Source of the DNA: Candidatus Undinarchaeales archaeon
GTDB taxonomy: Archaea; SpSt-1190; JASMDC01
Assembly: GCA_030753015.1 (NCBI GenBank)
Contig: JASMDC010000015.1
Location: 1 to 64,000, forward strand
Direction: 5' to 3'
Length of the DNA: 64,000 nt
Part shown: positions 8,104-17,047 of the stretch, one piece after another
How the letters are laid out: each line of letters starts with the position of its first letter
Numbering within the stretch: position 1 is the first letter of the stretch
Translations under genes and position numbers: made by a program
The notes under the pieces: model-generated
The model's input: only the letters and a program-made list of their open reading frames with translations
What the model was told of the DNA's origin: nothing
Database searches by the model: none

Positions 8104-10038
8104 CTACGCTTTCTTGCATGGCCCGTAGTGCTTGGTATAGAACCCGACGAGCTCCTCCTTCGACGGGATGCTACAATTCTCCCAGATATGGATGACGTTC
8201 TGGAGGTCGTCCTCTCGCTCCTGCCCCGAGAACAGCTCCGCAAGGAATGCGGTGCGCTCGCGGATCTCCCGCTCCGCGAAGGCGATGTACTCCTCCGGCG
8301 TGTAATAGTTGAGCGGGTTGAACCGCTTGCCGAAGTCCTTCATCCCGTGGACCTCCTCCAACTCCTTGGGGTCGGGCAGGAGGTAGCCGAACACAGGGTG
8401 TTTGAGCCAGCTCTTGATCTTGCGGTGCTCGACGAGGTCGATGAGACCCTTGGAGTCACGGACGCCGATCTTCTCGCCCTGGCCGATCCAGACGGGATCG
8501 CCAGCAGCATTGATCATCTGCTTCCCTGTCTCCTTGTCCATCTTGGGGATGGGTTCCCCGTTCTCGTCGAGGTGCTTGATCTGATTACTGTCCATGTCGT
8601 ACTCGCCAACGAATCCGGCGTTTGAAATGAAGAACACCAGCTTCCCGTCAAGGCCGAGCCCCTGGTCGCTGTACACCTTGAGCTTGAGCAGGGCCTGGTG
8701 GCACTGTTCCCGGGCCATGAAATCCGTAGCAGCGTACGAGCGCACACGGGTGCCAGGTCGCTGGGCAGCGATGGCCGAGGTGATGATGGACTCGCACGCC
8801 GAGTCGAGGGCCACGGCCATGACCGGATCGGTCACTCGGAACATCGGCTCGAGCACGTCGAACTTCTTGAAGCTCAGCGCCTCGGTCTTCATGTACTTGT
8901 ACGGGGTCTCGCCCCACTGCGGATTCAGCTCGGAGAACAGGAAGATGAACCTGCCGTTTGTGGTACCGGAGCGGTGGTACTGCTGACAGAGGAGGTGGCC
9001 TGGCTGCTTCCCGGGCTGGACACGAGGTACCTTGATGGGCTTTCCGCCCTCCTCGAACACCTCATACTCCACGTTCTCGCAGTCCATGTTCTGGCACAGC
9101 ACCAATGGCCGGGAGCCGTCCGGATTGGCCATCTTGGACCTCATGAGGCCCGTCCACTCGGGGCTGCCGTCATACAGTCCCTCCGATTTAGCGTAGGAGG
9201 CCGCCTCCAGACCGATGATCTGGACCCGGGAGACGTTCCCGTCCTCGTCATACTCGGGCCGACCCAGAAGGGCGTCGTCCTGCTCCAGATCGGGGCCCAC
9301 GGTGAGCGTTGTCTTGCCGGTCCCCGACAGGCCCTTGAGGACCCGGTCGGTTGTAGCCCCGGCGTGGTAGGAGATGAGCCCCTCGCCCTCGGCCTTGTTC
9401 CACACCATGGTGAGGTTGGGCTTCTTGAAGTCGCCGCCGAAATAATCGACGCCAAGTGAGATCACCATCCGAACGTTGTCGTCCATGCCGGTGAGGTCGT
9501 AGAGCGTGATGGGGACGTTCGGGTCGTAGTCGGGCCACACCTCGCGGATCATGGCCACGTACTTGTCGGGCAGGCGCTCGGGTACGATCACGTTCCAGCA
9601 GTCGGGTTGCTGACCCTCCTTGGCGGGGAAGACCATCTGCTTGGAGAACCACGTGATATAGCCGGACTGCCGACACTTCATGCTCGCAGCGAACCGCAGC
9701 CCCACCTCGTACCCGGCCTCGCCCTGGATACCGTCCATGACGACCATGGGGACGTCCTCCTCGGCGAGGTACGCAAGGGCCGCCTCGTACACGCGCTTGC
9801 CGATCTTTGCGTCGAACGACCGCTGCTTGTAACCGAGCTTGTAGCCCTCGGGAACGAGGAAGAACGCCCGGTCCGGCCGCCGCCCTGGCTGTGTGGAGCC
9901 GAAGAGGTACTGGCCGTCGGCCGTGATGACGTAGTAGTCCTTGAGGAACTCGTGGTAGAACGCGTCGTCCGGGTTCCTGGTCACACGGGCAAGCGGGATG
10001 CGGGTATTGGGGGTGATGAGGATGGTATCGTCGGTCAT
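8104..10038 (-). CDS. pckA: Phosphoenolpyruvate carboxykinase, ATP-type-like, long form
   Basis: Converts oxaloacetate and nucleotide to PEP and CO2, the entry to gluconeogenesis. The kinase P-loop GLSGTGKTTLT is at residues 236-246, the form found in ATP-dependent PEP carboxykinases (GTP enzymes have a different loop). YFGGDFKK precedes it, and QIIGLEAASYAKSEGL follows where the family has a similar Ala-Lys-containing motif. At 644 residues it is about 100 longer than the usual 530-540, with insertions in the second half. Nucleotide specificity is inferred from the loop only. A TATA element (TTTATAAC) lies about 30 nt before the ATG. A degenerate second copy of its last 30 codons lies at 4707-4800. 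Confidence 0.85.
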   Translation of the reverse strand: MTDDTILITPNTRIPLARVTRNPDDAFYHEFLKDYYVITADGQYLFGSTQPGRRPDRAFFLVPEGYKLGYKQRSFDAKIGKRVYEAALAYLAEEDVPMVVMDGIQGEAGYEVGLRFAASMKCRQSGYITWFSKQMVFPAKEGQQPDCWNVIVPERLPDKYVAMIREVWPDYDPNVPITLYDLTGMDDNVRMVISLGVDYFGGDFKKPNLTMVWNKAEGEGLISYHAGATTDRVLKGLSGTGKTTLTVGPDLEQDDALLGRPEYDEDGNVSRVQIIGLEAASYAKSEGLYDGSPEWTGLMRSKMANPDGSRPLVLCQNMDCENVEYEVFEEGGKPIKVPRVQPGKQPGHLLCQQYHRSGTTNGRFIFLFSELNPQWGETPYKYMKTEALSFKKFDVLEPMFRVTDPVMAVALDSACESIITSAIAAQRPGTRVRSYAATDFMAREQCHQALLKLKVYSDQGLGLDGKLVFFISNAGFVGEYDMDSNQIKHLDENGEPIPKMDKETGKQMINAAGDPVWIGQGEKIGVRDSKGLIDLVEHRKIKSWLKHPVFGYLLPDPKELEEVHGMKDFGKRFNPLNYYTPEEYIAFAEREIRERTAFLAELFSGQEREDDLQNVIHIWENCSIPSKEELVGFYTKHYGPCKKA

Positions 10039-10116
10039 GGTATCTCGATGGCGAGGATGATGAGGGCTGTTATAAAGCTTATGTTAGGACTTGCCCCCTG
10101 CGAACGTGCTGCACGG

Positions 10117-10893
10117 TCAGTTGAAGAGGAACCCACGGACCACCTGGTAGAACCCTTCAGGATCGTCGAGCATCATGAAGTGGCCGCCGGTAACCGCATG
10201 CACCTCGCACGCTGCCTCCAACAACCGGTCCTTGCCGGGGAACTCCCTGGCGTTCTGGGTGCCTACCACGTAGCAGGTCCTGCAGTGGAGGGCGATATAT
10301 CGCTCAAGGAGGTCGGCGTTATTGGATACGTCCACCAGCCCGCATGCCGCGCGGTGGAGCGCCTCTGGATCGCACCGGGTGAGCGCCCGGATGTAGTACT
10401 CCCAGCATGCAGAGCCCTTGGAAGCGAGCCTGCCCACCTTTCCGATGAGCTGCACCCGTCCCTCGCGCATGAACCGCTCCCGCTCCATGGCCGCAGTAGG
10501 TCCCGAGAAGAAGCAGTTCTCGCCCGTGAGATTCCCCTCGGCGTTGAGGAACCGGGTCACGCCGGAGCGCTCGGCCAGCACGATGCCCACGACACCACCC
10601 ATGGAGTGGGTCACCAGGTCGTAGTGCTCAACGTCCAGCTCGGCAAGGAGTGCGAGCACCACCTCGGCGTAGTCGCCTACCGTGCAGGTGCACGTCCCAC
10701 GTGGCGAGGCGCCGTGGCCGGGGAAGTCAAGGGCGATGAGACGTCTGTCGGGCAGCACATCGGGGTCGAAGGCTCCCGCGAACGTATGCGCGTCGGCGCC
10801 CAGCCCGTGGAGTAGCACTACAGGCAGCCCGTGCCCGGGCCGTTCCCACACGGCGACCGGACCGTAGTCGAGCTCGACCTTCCTGCACTCCAC
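10117..10893 (-). CDS. Alpha/beta hydrolase
   Basis: 258-residue single-domain alpha/beta hydrolase of unknown substrate. The oxyanion motif LLHGLG is at 27-32, DFPGHGAS near 56-63, the nucleophile elbow THSMGG gives S97, and the catalytic His is H238 in GGHFMMLDDP. There is no signal peptide, so it is cytoplasmic. It starts with GTG; the TATA box CTTTTATAAG lies about 22 nt upstream, which fits a leaderless transcript. It shares orientation with PEP carboxykinase but has its own promoter. Confidence 0.85.
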   Translation of the reverse strand: MECRKVELDYGPVAVWERPGHGLPVVLLHGLGADAHTFAGAFDPDVLPDRRLIALDFPGHGASPRGTCTCTVGDYAEVVLALLAELDVEHYDLVTHSMGGVVGIVLAERSGVTRFLNAEGNLTGENCFFSGPTAAMERERFMREGRVQLIGKVGRLASKGSACWEYYIRALTRCDPEALHRAACGLVDVSNNADLLERYIALHCRTCYVVGTQNAREFPGKDRLLEAACEVHAVTGGHFMMLDDPEGFYQVVRGFLFN

Positions 10894-11087
10894 GGTACGT
10901 TCCGGTCTGCCATCGCTTATAAAAGGTTTGACGTACGAAACCCACCTACTATCACAGGTGGAATGAATACGGTGTTTCCCGGAGGGGTACCGAACCCGAA
11001 AGGTAAACGGTTCACATGAATACCGGCAGCCAACTCCCCATAACGATATATTGAAGCGCAGTCTACTCTTCTACTGGGAGGTGTGCT

Positions 11088-12410
11088 GTGCAGCAGGACG
11101 TCGATGAGCCGGGTAATATAAGGAGGTCACAGTTCGCTTGCCGTACTGCCAGGACAACCCTGCGGACGTTCAAGTATCGTATCTATCCATCCGGGAAGCA
11201 GCTCACCAGGCTCGACCATCAGTTCTCGCTCTGCCGCGAGATGTACAATACCCTCCTGAAAAGGTGTCGTGAGGGATACCGGACGGATGGCACCCGTCTC
11301 AACGGGCGGAACAGGCTCTATCGGATGACCAAGGATATCAAGGACGAGGAGCCGAAGTTCAATACGGTGTACTCCCAATCGCGCCAGAACGTCGCCGACA
11401 GGCTCGCAAAGGCGTACCAGCACTTCTTCCGGAGGGTGAAGGAGCGGAAGGCGGGCAGGCAGGTGAAGGTCGGGTACCCTCGCGCCAAGAGGCGCGTCAT
11501 CAGCATCACCTACCCGCAGTTCGGATTCCGGTTCACGGGCGAGGACAAGCTCCACGTCTCCAGGATCGGCAGCATCCCGATCATGCTCCATCGCCTCCCA
11601 CAGGGAAGAATCAAGACGCTCACCATCAAGCGGAACCGGGCTGGTCAGTGGTTCGCATGCTTCGCGTGCGAAGTCGATGAGGACACAAGGACACCGATAG
11701 ATGGCGAGGTCGGCATTGATGTTGGCATCGAGCACTTCGTCACGCTGTCCGACGGCTCCGTCATCGAGAATCCGCGACATCTACTTAAAAGCGAGAAACG
11801 AGCGAAGCGGCTCCATCGCAGAGTATCCAGGAAGAAGAAAGGATCCCGGGACCGGAGGACGGCTGTCCGTCGGCTAGCACGGTATCACATCTATGTCGCC
11901 GACCAGAGGCGTGACTTCCTTCATCGGACGAGCCGTGCGCTCGTCGACCGGTACGGGACCATCGCTGTCGAGAAGCTCAACGAATCCAACATGCTCAAGA
12001 ACCACTGTCTCGCAAAGCACATTCAGGACGCATCGTGGAACACCTTCATCGACATGCTCCGCTACAAGGCTGTAGCGGCCGGGGGGGAGCTGGTCGAGGT
12101 GGACCCGAGGAACACGTCACAGATATGCAGTCGGTGCGGGGACATCGTCCCAAAGGCGTTGAGCGTCCGCGTCCATCAGTGCCCGCGATGCGGGTTCGAG
12201 ACGCATCGGGACGTGAACGCCGCACTGAACATACTCGCAAGAGCTAGGGCTGGACGAGCCCGAAGTCACGCCTGTGGAAATCCCACCTCTACTCTCGCCA
12301 CGAAGGCGGGGGCAAGTGGGATCGCAGAAGCAGGAACTAAACGCGATGAGCCCTTCGGGGCGATAGACGCTGGAAGCCTGAGGCTTTACAGGCTGTCCGA
12401 CAATTCATAG
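11088..12410 (+). CDS. tnpB: TnpB (IS200/IS605 family RNA-guided endonuclease), no tnpA partner
   Basis: The RuvC-like residues are D211 (GIDVGIEHF), E295 (VEKLNES) and D375 (HRDVNAA), and a zinc ribbon has C347/C350/C365/C368, so the nuclease appears complete. The N-terminus LRTFKYRIYP matches the family, but upstream only GTG 11088 is available as a standard start; an AAGGAGGT sequence at 11120-11127 lies inside the frame. No tnpA is nearby. The last ten residues and the stop are encoded by the left inverted repeat of the adjoining IS1182-type element. The original 3' end, where the omega RNA and right end would lie, has therefore been altered. Confidence 0.9.
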   Translation: MQQDVDEPGNIRRSQFACRTARTTLRTFKYRIYPSGKQLTRLDHQFSLCREMYNTLLKRCREGYRTDGTRLNGRNRLYRMTKDIKDEEPKFNTVYSQSRQNVADRLAKAYQHFFRRVKERKAGRQVKVGYPRAKRRVISITYPQFGFRFTGEDKLHVSRIGSIPIMLHRLPQGRIKTLTIKRNRAGQWFACFACEVDEDTRTPIDGEVGIDVGIEHFVTLSDGSVIENPRHLLKSEKRAKRLHRRVSRKKKGSRDRRTAVRRLARYHIYVADQRRDFLHRTSRALVDRYGTIAVEKLNESNMLKNHCLAKHIQDASWNTFIDMLRYKAVAAGGELVEVDPRNTSQICSRCGDIVPKALSVRVHQCPRCGFETHRDVNAALNILARARAGRARSHACGNPTSTLATKAGASGIAEAGTKRDEPFGAIDAGSLRLYRLSDNS

Positions 12411-12445
12411 TACTCACTACTTCAAGCCCACGAATAATCTCTCAT

Positions 12446-12542
12446 GAAATGTGCGCCCTAACTTACATAGGGACGCGGTTCTGTGGATGATGGAAACGTG
12501 GGTCCGGAACAAGGTTTTATAAAATTGTGCACCCTAACTACA
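12446..12542. repeat. Two copies of a TGTGCrCCCTAACTwACA motif before the IS1182 genes
   Basis: 12446-12467 and 12522-12542 share AATKTGCRCCCTAACT, 76 bp apart in the same direction. The second copy lies between the TATA box (12514-12522) and the start codon of the small gene, exactly where a repressor or transposase would block initiation. An operator or transposase-binding role is inferred. Confidence 0.6.
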
Positions 12543-12545
12543 CCC

Positions 12546-12698
12546 ATGGTGTACGAGGAGATCAAGACGATCAAAGGACGGCAGTACAGATACCTACGCG
12601 AGAGCGTCCGGATCGACGGTCGCGTCGTCCACCGGACCGTGAAGTATCTCGGTCCCGTGGAACCAAGATACAAACCTCAGAAGAAGAAGGTGGTCTGA
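12546..12698 (+). CDS. 50-residue basic protein coupled to IS1182 transposase
   Basis: Short protein MVYEEIKTIKGRQYRYL... with 50 residues, strongly basic and ending PQKKKVV. A TATA box ends about 24 nt before the ATG, suggesting a leaderless mRNA. Its stop overlaps the transposase ATG (TGATG), so translation is coupled. The sequence resembles short N-terminal modules of some archaeal transposases, with the alternating pattern of a small beta-sheet, here made as a separate protein. A role as DNA-binding accessory or regulator is inferred. Confidence 0.7.
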   Translation: MVYEEIKTIKGRQYRYLRESVRIDGRVVHRTVKYLGPVEPRYKPQKKKVV

Positions 12699-14200
12699 TG
12701 TCATACATCCCCTCCCTCCACAAACAATCCTGGCTCTTGGCGCCGAACCTCGAGGACCTGATACCTGAGTACCACATCTGCTACCTCGTCGAAGCGCTCA
12801 TATCGATGGTAGACTTCACCGGGTTCGACGAGAGATACGCGGGTCCCGGGCACCCGGCGTACCATCCCCGGATCATCCTGAAGCTGCTCGTGATGGGTGT
12901 CCTGGACAGGGTGCGCTCCTCGCGCAAGCTGGCCAGAAACGCTCGAGAGAACGTCGTCTACATGTACCTCGCGGAGAAGCTGACGCCGGACTTCCGTACC
13001 ATCAGCGACTTCCGCAAACAGAACGAGGAGCTCGTGAAGCAGCTCTTCAAGCACACGGTGGCGCTCGCCAAACAAGAAGGGATGCTCGACCTTACACAGC
13101 TCGCGACGGACGGGACCAAGATCAAGGCCAACGCGGCCAACATGCGTTCGCTCACCCGGCAGGAGCTCGAGTTCATGACACGGTTCGTCGACGAGGAGCT
13201 CGATGAGTGGGCCAAACAGGACCAGCTAGAGGACGAGGCGTTCGGCAGCCTGAGGGGATACGACCAGCTCCCGGGCAAGGGCAAGCAGAAGATGCGGTCC
13301 GCAGTGCGGCACTATGTGAAGCAGACCAGGGAGAAGGGCGACTCGTTCGAGGAGGCGGCTTCCCGGAAGCTGGAGGAAGCACGCCAGGAGATGGAGCGGC
13401 ACGGCGTCGACAAAGTGAGCACGACGGACACCGACTGCCGCTTCATGAAGTCCAAGAAGGGGAAGATGGAGTTCTCGTACAACCCCCAGGTCACGACGGA
13501 CGGGAACGGCTTCATCCTCGCCTCTGACGTGTGCCAGAACAAGAACGATAAAAAACAACTACAGCCCCAGGTGCTTCAGGCGGAAGAGAACCTCGGCCGG
13601 ATACCCGAAGGAACGCCATGGAACTTCGACACAGGCTACTTCAGCGGTGACAACCTGGCCTTCCTCAAGGAGAAGAAGATCAACGCGTACGTCGCAACAG
13701 AAAAGCCGAACCAAAACCCGTTCAGCGCCGACAAGTTCATCTACGACCCGGAGAAGAACGAATACACGTGTCCCGGGGGACACGTCATGAGATTCCTCAG
13801 CGAAAGACATGAGAATACCAGTGGCTATAGGTACAGTATCTACAAGTCCGATAGCTGCCACACGTGCCCGCACCAGGGATCATGCACAAAACAAAAGAAA
13901 GGTATCCGTTATCTTAAGATCTATCCGCACCCCGAGCTCAGGAAGGAGATGATCGACAAGATGCATACCAAGAAGGCGAAGAAGACATACCGTCGGCGCA
14001 AGGAGACCGTCGAACCGGCGATAGGATGCATCAAATACAACCAGGGGCTCAATGAGTTCCTCACGAGGGGCCTTGGAACGGTGAGAACGGAGTTCAGGCT
14101 GGCCTGTACGGCCCTCAACATCAAGAAGCTGTGGTTGCGAACGCGGGGAAGGGTGACGGATGTGGTCGGAGTCGCCCCTGTGTCTGTAGACCCGTGTTAA
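12698..14200 (+). CDS. IS1182-family DDE transposase
   Basis: 500 residues from the ATG that overlaps the small upstream gene; the open frame runs further upstream but without a supported start. The N-terminal DUF772-type domain (YHPRIILKLLVMGVLDRVRSSRKL...) is at about 45-110. Candidate DDE residues are in LATDGTKI, FDTGYFSG and the late E of KETVEPAIGCIKYNQGL. A CTCPGG/CHTCPHQGSC zinc-like segment, typical of IS1182 enzymes, precedes the last acidic residue. The frame is intact, so the element may be active. Confidence 0.92.
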   Translation: MSYIPSLHKQSWLLAPNLEDLIPEYHICYLVEALISMVDFTGFDERYAGPGHPAYHPRIILKLLVMGVLDRVRSSRKLARNARENVVYMYLAEKLTPDFRTISDFRKQNEELVKQLFKHTVALAKQEGMLDLTQLATDGTKIKANAANMRSLTRQELEFMTRFVDEELDEWAKQDQLEDEAFGSLRGYDQLPGKGKQKMRSAVRHYVKQTREKGDSFEEAASRKLEEARQEMERHGVDKVSTTDTDCRFMKSKKGKMEFSYNPQVTTDGNGFILASDVCQNKNDKKQLQPQVLQAEENLGRIPEGTPWNFDTGYFSGDNLAFLKEKKINAYVATEKPNQNPFSADKFIYDPEKNEYTCPGGHVMRFLSERHENTSGYRYSIYKSDSCHTCPHQGSCTKQKKGIRYLKIYPHPELRKEMIDKMHTKKAKKTYRRRKETVEPAIGCIKYNQGLNEFLTRGLGTVRTEFRLACTALNIKKLWLRTRGRVTDVVGVAPVSVDPC

Positions 14201-14274
14201 GGGTCCTCTTTCACATCAATAGATTGGTGTATGGCATCGAATTGTCGGACAGCCTGTTTAGCCTCAGGAGGATG

Positions 14275-14967
14275 TCACACATCTTGCGCCCGGTCGGCGA
14301 GCGCTCTCTCGAGCACCGAGGCCGGGAACGGTCGTCCGTGCCCGGGGTGGACCGTCTCTGCGTGCAGGTCCAGCAGACGGGACCAGGAATGGTACACCTG
14401 TCCGACGTCCTCGGCGAACACGGGCATGCCCGGCCCCCGCCGCATAGGGAGGCCGTTCATCGCGAGGTCCCCCACAATTGCGTCGCCGCTCTCCAGCACC
14501 ACCGAGACGGAACCGTGGGTATGGCCGGGTGTATGGACTACCCTGCCCGCAACACCCCAGCGGGCGAGGCCGGTGCGCTCTCCCAGGACGACGTCCACCT
14601 CGGGCCAGGTGAGGGGTCCGAACGCACGCGCGGGAGCGAGCAGGATGCGCAGGAGCGAGCCCCAGGCAGAGGTCCCCGGCGGTAACGGCGAAGCCTCCGG
14701 GAGAGTGGCGGCCGCCCGCTCGTGCATGGCGACGTCGCACCCAGTGGCCTTCACGACAGCGTCGGCGCAGCCACCGTGGTCGAAATGAGCGTGGGTGATG
14801 ATAAGGAGGTCGAGGGGCCGACCATCGAGGGCCCGGATCAGCGCCGAGATGAACCGTCGTGCCACAACCGACATGCCAGCATCGACCAGCACGGTGCCCT
14901 TGTCCAGAACGAGGTGAGCGGTGGTGAACGCCATGGTGAGGGGGATGATGCGGACCGTGGCGCTCAC
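14275..14967 (-). CDS. MBL-fold metallo-hydrolase
   Basis: 230-residue metallo-beta-lactamase-fold hydrolase. The metal-binding motif THAHFDH gives H59, H61, D63 and H64; further ligands are in HTPGHTHG and the Asp of AIVGDLAMNG, with HPGHGRPF at the end. The substrate is unknown; the pattern fits glyoxalase II-like enzymes. Its GTG start overlaps the stop of the upstream glycosyltransferase gene (GTGA), so the two form an operon. The stop is 6 bp from the right end of the IS1182-type element. Confidence 0.88.
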   Translation of the reverse strand: MSATVRIIPLTMAFTTAHLVLDKGTVLVDAGMSVVARRFISALIRALDGRPLDLLIITHAHFDHGGCADAVVKATGCDVAMHERAAATLPEASPLPPGTSAWGSLLRILLAPARAFGPLTWPEVDVVLGERTGLARWGVAGRVVHTPGHTHGSVSVVLESGDAIVGDLAMNGLPMRRGPGMPVFAEDVGQVYHSWSRLLDLHAETVHPGHGRPFPASVLERALADRAQDV

Positions 14968-16589
14968 CCCTCGCGCGCAAGGAAGAGGAAGGCGGTCTGG
15001 CCGTTGGGGAAGGTGACGTTCTTACGGACCACAAGCCCCAGATCATCGAACCTGCACGCTTCGTCCAGCTGCCAGCCCTGGAGGTACACCATGTAGAGCA
15101 CACCTGGCCGGCCGCCGTCCTGGCGGTAGGTACAGGGTGCCGTGATGCGGTAGGGGGTGCCCTCCCAGCTCTTGCGCTGGGTCATGACCGGATCGCGGGC
15201 GGTCCAGAACTGGAGGAACTTGTCGGTGCGCCGGATGTTGTCGGGGATGCGGACCTCGTCCCACGAGCCCTCCTCATCGCGCAGGTAGTCCCTGACCTCG
15301 TCCCACCCCGTGTCCCAGTAGTAGTTGACACTGGGATCTGCGGGGTAGACCGTGAAGTAGTACCCCAGGTAGTAGCCGACCAGAAGGCAGGACACAGCCA
15401 GGAACGGCAGCTTGAGCCCGATGTCCCTGAGCACAGGCTCGAGACGCGTCCATCCTATGGCCGCCGCAAGCTGGACGAAGGGCAATGCTACGGTGGTCCG
15501 TATGGAGTTGGGGATGCGGTCGATGGTGAGGCTCGCGGCCACGGGGACGAGCAGGAGCCCCCAGAGGAGTATGATGTGGACCGGGCGCCGCGCTCGTGCC
15601 ATGTGCACGATGCCGGCCAGGAGAAGGAGCCCCTCGAAGAGGTGGAGCTTGCCCACAACCCGTGTCGTGTACCGCACCTGGGTGTCACCGCGGAGGAGGA
15701 GAAAGTCGGGGTGCAGGTGGGCGAGGTAGTTCTGTACGAACTGGAGGGTGTAGAGCACCGTGGGGCTCTCGATGCCCATGTCTGAGTATCGCGAGCGCTG
15801 CCACATGAGCACGTCCTCGGTGAAGATGGACACGAGCTTGAAGCGGGCATTGGCCGCCTCGGGCATGGTGACGTAGGTGGATGCCAGGGGCGCGACCAGG
15901 ACGGCGAACACCACGAGCGCGAGTAGGACGTCGTTCAGACGGGCCCGCACCAGGTCCCGTCGTACGAAGAGCACACCGGCAAAGAACGTCGGGATGAAGA
16001 ACCGCGGGATCGCGTACGCATAGAGCGCCAGCGCCAGGGGGAGCGGTGCGGCCAGCATCGCTCGCCTGCGTCCCCGCAGCCCCGCCTCCAGCAGGTACCA
16101 ACCCAGGGCGATGAAGAGCGGCACGGGCACAGGATCCCAGGCCACCCTGCTCAGGTGGTGGTGCCAGGGGGAGACCGCCAGCATCAGTGCTGCCGCGAGC
16201 CCGGCCTGTCGGCCTGCAAGCGCCCTGCCGAGCACGAACGCGGCCCCCACGCCCAGGGTGCCGAACACGACCGCCGGGAACCGCACGCCCCAGGGGCCGA
16301 GCCCGAAGAGCATCAGCGAGGGTATGGTTGCGTAGATGTATAGCGGGTTCTTGTACTCGCCCAGGGAGAGGAAGAGGATGGGGTACGGCTCGTTGTGCAT
16401 GTCCTCGCCCGTGAGCAGGAGCGAATAGGCGTCGTAGCCGATGGACAGCTCGTCAGGGATGAGACCGGGGGGCACCGATGTGAGCCAGACGATGCGCAGC
16501 AGCAAGGCCAGCGCCATCACCGCGGCAACGTCGCGGGAGGGTGTGAACGCCCGGAGGATTGAGGACCCTTTTCCCTGCCCGGAGCCCAT
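14964..16589 (-). CDS. GT39/ArnT-like membrane glycosyltransferase
   Basis: 541 residues from ATG 16589; the frame stays open to 16832 but that part overlaps the divergent gene and has no family character. After the first membrane segment comes PPGLIPDELSIGYDAYSLL, with the Asp-Glu pair expected in the first external loop of GT-C enzymes. About ten membrane helices follow and a C-terminal soluble domain of about 130 residues. Such enzymes move a sugar from a polyprenyl-phosphate donor to a surface acceptor. The acceptor cannot be told. It is co-transcribed with the MBL gene. Confidence 0.82.
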   Translation of the reverse strand: MGSGQGKGSSILRAFTPSRDVAAVMALALLLRIVWLTSVPPGLIPDELSIGYDAYSLLLTGEDMHNEPYPILFLSLGEYKNPLYIYATIPSLMLFGLGPWGVRFPAVVFGTLGVGAAFVLGRALAGRQAGLAAALMLAVSPWHHHLSRVAWDPVPVPLFIALGWYLLEAGLRGRRRAMLAAPLPLALALYAYAIPRFFIPTFFAGVLFVRRDLVRARLNDVLLALVVFAVLVAPLASTYVTMPEAANARFKLVSIFTEDVLMWQRSRYSDMGIESPTVLYTLQFVQNYLAHLHPDFLLLRGDTQVRYTTRVVGKLHLFEGLLLLAGIVHMARARRPVHIILLWGLLLVPVAASLTIDRIPNSIRTTVALPFVQLAAAIGWTRLEPVLRDIGLKLPFLAVSCLLVGYYLGYYFTVYPADPSVNYYWDTGWDEVRDYLRDEEGSWDEVRIPDNIRRTDKFLQFWTARDPVMTQRKSWEGTPYRITAPCTYRQDGGRPGVLYMVYLQGWQLDEACRFDDLGLVVRKNVTFPNGQTAFLFLAREG

Positions 16590-16641
16590 GGCACACGGAG
16601 GACCGCGACCTTTCTTAAAGATGACGCGACCACCGGCCCTT

Positions 16642-16992
16642 ATGGACGAGGAGGAGATGCCCCAGGTGGTGTTCAAGGAGCGGGAGGGATATCGGACGGT
16701 GAACGTCAACGGCGTGTTCGGCGGCCCGCGGCCAGGATTCTTCGAGGTGATCGTGTTCTCGGAGGAGACCGATCCTACCGAGGCGTTCGGCACGGCCGCC
16801 ATCGATCCGGGACAAGCGGTGTTCAGGCGCACGGCCGAGGTACGGTTGGTAATCGATCCCTACCAGGCCAAGAGCATCGCCGCGTGGCTTTCTCGTAACG
16901 TGGAGGAGTACGAGCGCACGTTCGGCCCCATCACGGGACCGAGCGGCTCGAGCCCACGGGAGCACGACAGCGCCGACACCATGTTCCGGTGA
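16642..16992 (+). CDS. DUF3467-like small protein
   Basis: 116 residues from ATG 16642, with a TATA-like TTTCTTAAAG about 25 nt upstream. The pattern RLVIDPYQAKSIAAWLSRNVEEYERTFG near residues 67-95 resembles the C-terminal helix of DUF3467 proteins (x-LSPxHAKxLxxxLxENIxxYExxFG). The earlier part carries the FEVIVFSE strand. Function unknown. It is divergent from the glycosyltransferase gene. Confidence 0.65.
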   Translation: MDEEEMPQVVFKEREGYRTVNVNGVFGGPRPGFFEVIVFSEETDPTEAFGTAAIDPGQAVFRRTAEVRLVIDPYQAKSIAAWLSRNVEEYERTFGPITGPSGSSPREHDSADTMFR

Positions 16993-17047
16993 CCGGGGCC
17001 GCTCCTGGGCCAGCTTTAAGAACCTTCACGTGCTATGGGAGTGTACC

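Larger units (their letters stand above)
12377..14268 (+). mobile_element. IS1182-type insertion sequence bounded by 30-bp inverted repeats
   Basis: Bases 12377-12406 and 14239-14268 are inverted repeats matching at 28 of 30 positions, starting CCTGAGGCT and ending CCGACAATTC inward. They enclose a 50-codon gene and an IS1182-type transposase. The length is 1892 bp. I see no clear target duplication. The left repeat overlaps the end of tnpB and the right repeat ends 6 bp from the MBL gene stop, so the element sits between these genes and has probably replaced the tnpB element's right end. Confidence 0.82.

Noticed and set aside
14239..14268. Right inverted repeat of the IS1182 element as a second tnpB 3' end
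   Set aside because: No other tnpB sequence accompanies it; the position opposite the left repeat and enclosing one IS fits terminal inverted repeats.
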